Shown one piece after another: positions 5,590 through 8,464 of a DNA stretch of 8,464 bases (its first letter is position 1; each line of letters begins with the position of its first letter). The notes under the pieces were generated by a model. It was not told where the DNA came from. It ran no database searches and saw nothing but the letters and a program-made list of their open reading frames with translations. Location: the NCBI GenBank assembly GCA_036444495.1, contig JAZGBC010000125.1:1-8464 (forward strand). The letters run 5' to 3'. The DNA is from JAZGBC01 sp036444495. Its GTDB lineage: Bacteria; Pseudomonadota; Alphaproteobacteria; Kiloniellales; J153. Position numbers and translations under genes: made by a program.

Positions 5590-6150
5590 GTGAACGCGGT
5601 GGCGGCAAATTTTCCCGTACTGGTACTGAACGCCGACTTCCGGCCGCTCAGTTACTTCCCCCTGTCGCTCTGGTCCTGGCAGGACTCGGTCAAGGCCGTG
5701 TTCCTCGACCGGGTCAACATCGTCTCCGAATACGACCACGCGGTGCATTCGCCGAGCATGGAGATGCTCCTGCCCAGCGTAATCGCGCTCAAGGACTACG
5801 TGCATCTGGACCGGCGCCCGGCCTTTACCCGCTTCAACGTGTTCCTGCGGGACAGCTTTTCCTGCCAGTACTGCGGCGGGGACTTTCCCTCCGAGGACTT
5901 GACCTTCGACCACCTGATCCCGCGCTCGCGCGGCGGGCGGACCGTCTGGTCCAACGTGGTGACCGCCTGCCAGACCTGCAATCTCAGGAAGGGCGACCGC
6001 AAGCCCAACGAATGCCACGTGCATCCGCTGCGGCCCGTGATCCAGCCCACGACATACCAGCTACAGGAGAACGGCCGGGCTTTCCCGCCGAACTTCCTGC
6101 ACGCGAGCTGGCGCGATTTCCTCTATTGGGATTCCGAGCTGGAATCCTAA
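5590..6150 (+). CDS. HNH endonuclease-like protein
   Basis: This 186-residue protein has an N-terminal region (L-V-L-N-A-D-F-R-P-L-S-Y, 11-22) shared by a conserved family of bacterial HNH proteins. An HNH/zinc module spans about 90-135. Zinc-ligand pairs are C92-x2-C95 and C127-x2-C130. The betabeta-alpha-metal core is F-D-H-L-I-P-R-S-R-G-G (H108 general base), N122 in W-S-N-V-V, and N131 in the third position (HNN variant). The fold cuts or nicks DNA with a divalent metal, but the target and cellular role of this chromosomal family are not known to me. No methylase or toxin partner lies nearby, so it is not an obvious restriction gene. The GTG start at 5590 is forced, because an in-frame TAA lies at 5584-5586. 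AGGGG at 5575-5579 is a modest ribosome site. Confidence 0.85.
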   Translation: MNAVAANFPVLVLNADFRPLSYFPLSLWSWQDSVKAVFLDRVNIVSEYDHAVHSPSMEMLLPSVIALKDYVHLDRRPAFTRFNVFLRDSFSCQYCGGDFPSEDLTFDHLIPRSRGGRTVWSNVVTACQTCNLRKGDRKPNECHVHPLRPVIQPTTYQLQENGRAFPPNFLHASWRDFLYWDSELES

Positions 6151-6167
6151 GAAACGGGATTTCTGCC

Positions 6168-6344
6168 TTATCGGCGCTGCGCTTCGGGTCGGTCGGCCGG
6201 CTCGTCTTGGCCACCGCCGGTCTCGGCTTCATCGGGTTGGGCCGGGCCATCGGCGCCGCCCAGGGCGTGCAGGATGGAGCCCAGGAGCGGCAGCCAATCG
6301 GCAAGGCCTGAGGTGCCGTCGAAGTTCGAACTGGGTGCGCCCAT
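6168..6344 (-). CDS. Proposed small protein, 58 residues, unknown function
   Basis: I do not recognise this protein. A minus-strand ATG at 6344 opens 58 codons ending in TAA at 6168-6170, between the convergent HNH gene and the PAS gene. By eye about three quarters of third codon positions are G or C, as expected for real genes here. A GGA lies close to the ATG (TAAGGAAAATG), though the spacing is short. The protein begins M-G-A-P-S-S-N-F-D-G. It has one hydrophobic or amphipathic segment (A-D-W-L-P-L-L-G-S-I-L-H-A-L-G-G, about 15-30) and ends in a hydrophilic Gly/Pro/Glu/Asp tail. It could be a small membrane-associated or partner-binding protein. It lies downstream of the PAS gene on the same strand with a 121-nt gap. 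Competing frames on the other strand run out of the HNH coding region and look like shadows. Confidence 0.5.
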   Translation of the reverse strand: MGAPSSNFDGTSGLADWLPLLGSILHALGGADGPAQPDEAETGGGQDEPADRPEAQRR

Positions 6345-6450
6345 TTTCCTTACTTCCCGTTGCTTTGAAGGGGCGCAAACGTTAGCCCGATTTGGTTAAG
6401 GGAATCTTGCCATAAAGCCGGCGGGGGTCTGACGGGCACCGTCCACCGAC

Positions 6451-6463
6451 GGGCGCCGCGCCC
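6451..6463 (-). terminator. GC hairpin just after the PAS gene stop
   Basis: On the minus strand GGGCG-CGG-CGCCC forms a 5-bp stem 2 nt after the stop of the PAS gene. A second small stem (GACGG-GCA-CCGTC, 6431-6443) follows. There is no T run, so factor-independent termination is doubtful. Confidence 0.3.
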
Positions 6464-6465
6464 TT

Positions 6466-7068
6466 TCAAACGCTGGTTAAATCTTCGACTTCCGCTTTGG
6501 AGGCCTCTTCGAAGACGAGCCTCAACTCCTCCTTGCGGCCGCAATAGTCGTCCACGCACAGGATGATATCGACGACCTTGCCGTCGCTCGAAAAGGGCAA
6601 GCGGAGTATGGCGTGGGCCCGCAGCAAGCCGTCCTTGGTCGGCACCTTGTGGAGGTACAGGCCCGGGGCCTTGCTCTCCGCCACCTCAACGTACTGCCGC
6701 CAGACCATCTCGGCGAAGGTCCGCGGTCTGACCTGCATGACCGAGGCGCCGGTCAGATCGACGCCGTGGAGATCGGCCACGCCTGTCCCCCAGACGCGGT
6801 AGGTGAAGGCGAGCGGTCCGTAGCGCACGTCCACCATCATGATGTTAGGCAGAATCCTCAGGGGGACTTCGGCCGGATCGAAATCGGCGCGCGCGGGCAT
6901 AGGGCGTTCGCCACGCAACTCGAGCCAGTGATCGTACATGAGACGGAGGTCGGGAAAGGGGATGGCCTGAAGGTTGGCCTTGACCGAGACGAAGGGCCTA
7001 TCGACTTCCGCCAACTCCGGCGGCTCGGCCGGAACGCGCTGTCCTTCTCTGTCCTTCGCGTCCGGCAC
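6466..7068 (-). CDS. PAS-domain protein (PAS_5 type), single sensory domain
   Basis: This 200-residue protein is a single PAS_5-like domain (about residues 38-180) with no kinase, cyclase or DNA-binding domain attached. Recognisable text: L-M-Y-D-H-W-L-E-L-R-G (43-53), P-A-R-A-D-F-D-P-A-E-V-P (58-69), L-P-N-I-M-M-V-D-V (73-81), F-T-Y-R-V-W-G-T and D-L-T-G. These form the usual core of the family found in many copies in Rhodospirillales-type genomes. Such proteins are presumed cytosolic sensors, but ligand and partner are unknown. The GTG at 7068 is chosen because an in-frame TGA stands at 7084-7086 and GGGGGAAGG lies 5 nt upstream. The next in-frame Met is near residue 44, inside the domain. 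The N-terminal 35 residues are charged and probably flexible. A candidate promoter lies about 100 nt upstream. Confidence 0.85.
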   Translation of the reverse strand: MPDAKDREGQRVPAEPPELAEVDRPFVSVKANLQAIPFPDLRLMYDHWLELRGERPMPARADFDPAEVPLRILPNIMMVDVRYGPLAFTYRVWGTGVADLHGVDLTGASVMQVRPRTFAEMVWRQYVEVAESKAPGLYLHKVPTKDGLLRAHAILRLPFSSDGKVVDIILCVDDYCGRKEELRLVFEEASKAEVEDLTSV

Positions 7069-7073
7069 CGCAG

Positions 7074-7082
7074 CCTTCCCCC
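7074..7082 (-). promoter_or_regulatory. Ribosome binding site that decides the GTG start of the PAS gene
   Basis: GGGGGAAGG on the minus strand sits 5 nt before GTG 7068. With the in-frame stop at 7084-7086 it leaves no other reasonable start. Confidence 0.6.
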
Positions 7083-7174
7083 ATCAAAGCGCCAGGTTCC
7101 CTGCACGAACGAGAAGCTTCCCGTTGAAGGAGCCCAGAAACTGACATGATGGCGAACCCTCCCACGTAGCTTGG

Positions 7175-7203
7175 AGCATAGGAAATTGTGGAAATATAAA
7201 CAA
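7175..7203 (-). promoter_or_regulatory. Candidate sigma70 promoter of the PAS gene
   Basis: Minus-strand TTGTTT (7203-7198), a 17-nt AT-rich spacer and TATGCT (7180-7175) give 3/6 and 4/6 consensus matches at ideal spacing. The start would be near 7168, leaving a leader of about 100 nt. Confidence 0.4.
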
Positions 7204-7204
7204 C

Positions 7205-7259
7205 CATGGGATGTATATGGATAATTGCCGGTGGGCCCCCATGCGGTCACATGGGATGT
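7205..7259. repeat. Direct repeat CATGGGATGT x2 with overlapping dyad, upstream of the PAS promoter
   Basis: CATGGGATGT occurs at 7205-7214 and again at 7250-7259, start-to-start 45 bp. The second copy overlaps a perfect dyad CCCATG-N6-CATGGG (7238-7255). Both copies lie immediately upstream of the putative -35 of the PAS gene, a place where an activator could bind. Confidence 0.45.
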
Positions 7260-7303
7260 CGCGAAAACTCGCGATTTAGGAGTGGCCGGACGTCGCGCCG
7301 GCC
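7259..7303 (-). terminator. Two hairpins in the region after coq7
   Basis: On the minus strand, about 10 nt after the coq7 stop, GGCCGG (7303-7298) pairs with CCGGCC (7289-7284) around 8 nt. Further on, TCGCGA (7274-7269) pairs with TCGCGA (7264-7259) around 4 nt. Neither is followed by a T run on the minus strand. They are candidate transcript-end structures only. Confidence 0.35.
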
Positions 7304-7312
7304 GGAGCGGGG

Positions 7313-7912
7313 TTACACCCGCTCCGACAGCCAGATGGCGAGCCGCGAGCCGGATTTGATGGCGGTGGTGAGCAGTCCATAGCCCGGCGTCGCCTCGGCC
7401 CCGTGGGCCAGGCCGGTGTCACGGTGCGCCTGCTCGTCGGCGCGGAACTCCTCGATGGTTTCCTTGAGCTCCGCCTCATCGGCGCCCAGCTTTTGCGTCT
7501 GGCCGGCATAGTGCGCATCGATCACCTCCTCGACGGCGACCGTGCAGGCCATGGCCGCGCGCTCGCCCATGAGCGCGGTGGCCGCACCCAGTGCGAAACC
7601 GGCCACGTGCCAGAGCGGCTGCAGCGCCGTCGGGCGCACGCGGCGCTCAACCATGAGATTCTCGAAATGCTCCAGGTGCTCCAGTTCCTGTTCGTACATC
7701 TGCTGTATGGCGCCGCCGCCCCCACGCGGCCCCAGCACCGCGAGCTGGCCTTCGTAAATGCGCCGGGCGCCGTATTCGCCGGCGTGATCGACCCGCAGCA
7801 TGCGTTCGATGAGCGCCTCGCGGCCGAGATCGCCCGGCAGGCGCGGCTCGCCGGTAGCGTGGCCCCCGGGCCCGACCTTGGGCTTTTTGCGCACCGTTTG
7901 TATCGCCGTCAT
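7313..7912 (-). CDS. coq7: Demethoxyubiquinone hydroxylase, Coq7 family
   Basis: With the start at 7912 the protein has 199 residues and the ferritin-like di-iron fold of Coq7. Iron ligands are visible in order: E46 (R-V-D-H-A-G-E-Y-G-A), E76-x2-H79 (E-Q-E-L-E-H-L), E128 (C-T-V-A-V-E-E-V-I) and E160-x2-H163 (A-D-E-Q-A-H-R-D). All are intact. The enzyme hydroxylates C6 of demethoxyubiquinone at the inner face of the cytoplasmic membrane, the next-to-last step of ubiquinone synthesis. I choose ATG 7912 because it overlaps the dsbB stop as ATGA, which implies translational coupling. An in-frame ATG at 7948 would add 12 non-conserved residues and lie deep inside dsbB. Gammaproteobacterial UbiF, an unrelated flavoenzyme, does the same step, so Coq7 fits an alphaproteobacterium. 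Confidence 0.93.
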   Translation of the reverse strand: MTAIQTVRKKPKVGPGGHATGEPRLPGDLGREALIERMLRVDHAGEYGARRIYEGQLAVLGPRGGGGAIQQMYEQELEHLEHFENLMVERRVRPTALQPLWHVAGFALGAATALMGERAAMACTVAVEEVIDAHYAGQTQKLGADEAELKETIEEFRADEQAHRDTGLAHGAEATPGYGLLTTAIKSGSRLAIWLSERV

Positions 7913-8421
7913 CCTGCCGCGGTCCTTGCCATGCGCCGGGCCGCCCAAAAGGCGGCCACGGCCAGTCCCAGGGAGGCGATGACATTGTAGCCGGCTATGG
8001 AGAGACCGAACAGGGACCAGGGAATCTCGTCACAGGACACGAAGCGGGTCCCGAGCATTTGCTTGCGCAGGTCCGCGATGGACATATTGGGGTCGAAGGC
8101 GGGCGCGTGGCATTCGGCCGTGCCGCGCCACCACTGCTGCTCCACGCCGACGTGGAAGAAGGCGATCCCCGCGCCGGCCAGGAAGGCAAGTCCGGCGAGC
8201 GCTACCATGAGGCGCCGGCCCCCGGGCATGCCGCCCAACAGAACGCCGCTCGCGCCGAAGGCGGCGGCGCCGACATAGGCCCAGCGCTGATAGATGCAAA
8301 GCACGCAGGGCTGCAATCCGCCCCAATACTGCGAGGTCAGCGCGGCCGCGAGCGCGCCCAGGCTGACCCCCAGAATAAGCGCGGGCACGAGGCGCGGATT
8401 ATCAAGGACCGTTGGTATCAT
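7909..8421 (-). CDS. dsbB: Disulfide bond formation protein B
   Basis: With the start at 8421 this 170-residue protein has four membrane helices (about 11-30, 44-64, 69-91 and 138-160) and the two periplasmic loops of DsbB. The first loop holds Q-P-C39-V-L-C42-I-Y-Q-R, the CxxC that reacts with ubiquinone. The second holds C104 (T-A-E-C-H-A-P) and C130 (F-V-S-C-D), the pair that re-oxidises DsbA. Spacing is nearly that of E. coli DsbB (41/44/104/130). DsbB drives periplasmic disulfide formation and hands electrons to quinone. An ATG at 8445 is also in frame, but it overlaps the end of the upstream gene and adds a charged, non-conserved octapeptide. The ATG at 8421 lies 13 nt after that gene's stop behind a G-rich site. 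No dsbA partner is in the window; coq7 is coupled downstream. Confidence 0.93.
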   Translation of the reverse strand: MIPTVLDNPRLVPALILGVSLGALAAALTSQYWGGLQPCVLCIYQRWAYVGAAAFGASGVLLGGMPGGRRLMVALAGLAFLAGAGIAFFHVGVEQQWWRGTAECHAPAFDPNMSIADLRKQMLGTRFVSCDEIPWSLFGLSIAGYNVIASLGLAVAAFWAARRMARTAAG

Positions 8422-8434
8422 CCCTCGCCGCCCG

Positions 8435-8464
8435 TCAGAACACATAGCGGACCGCCAGGAAGCC
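8435..8464 (-). CDS. C-terminal end of a probable outer-membrane beta-barrel protein (partial)
   Basis: Only nine codons and the stop are inside the window. They read G-F-L-A-V-R-Y-V-F-stop. Alternating hydrophobic residues with a Tyr at -3 and a terminal Phe form the classic beta-signal recognised by the BAM complex at the end of outer-membrane barrels. The protein family cannot be told from this fragment. It lies 13 nt upstream of dsbB on the same strand, so the two may share a transcript. Confidence 0.5.
   Translation of the reverse strand, partial: GFLAVRYVF

Noticed and set aside
5590..6150. HNH gene as part of a restriction or toxin-immunity system.
   Set aside because: No methyltransferase, immunity gene or mobility gene is adjacent, and the protein matches a widespread chromosomal HNH family.
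6998..7250. Minus-strand ORFs starting at 7207 and 7250 in the leader of the PAS gene.
   Set aside because: They run out of frame into the PAS gene, have no good ribosome site and encode compositionally odd sequence. They overlap the candidate promoter.
7913..7948. Longer coq7 start at ATG 7948.
   Set aside because: It adds a short non-conserved peptide inside dsbB, whereas ATG 7912 forms a typical ATGA overlap.

Overview
The window reads as ordinary chromosome from a GC-rich alphaproteobacterium, probably of the Rhodospirillales/Rhodovibrionales type. This is inferred from gene content: the end of an ethylmalonyl-CoA mutase, a Coq7-type (di-iron) ubiquinone hydroxylase, a PAS_5-type PAS protein, GluQRS and a Flp pilin, with strong G/C preference at third codon positions. 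No phylogeny could be run. There are no rRNA or tRNA genes, CRISPR arrays, transposases, phage genes or recognisable defence modules.

Layout. Left block (+): the 3' end of ecm, a small ACT-domain protein, and a DUF4743/Nudix hydrolase 30 nt behind it. A hairpin-bearing gap separates these from a convergent Flp/Fap pilin gene (-), whose upstream side is a markedly AT-rich stretch (about 2200-2375). Next is gluQ (-, glutamyl-Q tRNA(Asp) synthetase), divergent over 40 nt from an AlkA-type DNA glycosylase (+). The glycosylase has a large, nearly perfect palindrome inside its C-terminal codons. An acyl-protein-thioesterase-like alpha/beta hydrolase (+, TTG start) follows and converges on a peroxiredoxin-like gene (-).

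Right block: an HNH endonuclease-like gene (+, GTG start) is divergent from the peroxiredoxin gene. It converges on a 58-codon ORF (-) that I propose as a small gene, followed by a PAS-domain gene (-, GTG start) with a plausible promoter and repeats upstream. The right edge holds coq7 (-) and dsbB (-), overlapping by ATGA. They lie behind the last nine codons of a gene whose product ends like an outer-membrane beta-barrel.

Functional links. The clearest is dsbB-coq7: DsbB passes electrons from disulfide formation to ubiquinone, and Coq7 catalyses a late ubiquinone synthesis step. The other genes look like independent housekeeping or stress units: B12-dependent acetate/C2 assimilation, nucleotide clean-up, alkylation repair, tRNA modification and redox defence. 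I found no convincing new multi-gene system. The observations most worth a second look are the palindrome in the glycosylase tail, a possibly leaderless glycosylase mRNA, the small ORF at 6168-6344, the AT-rich pilin upstream region, and the perfect palindrome before the peroxiredoxin gene.
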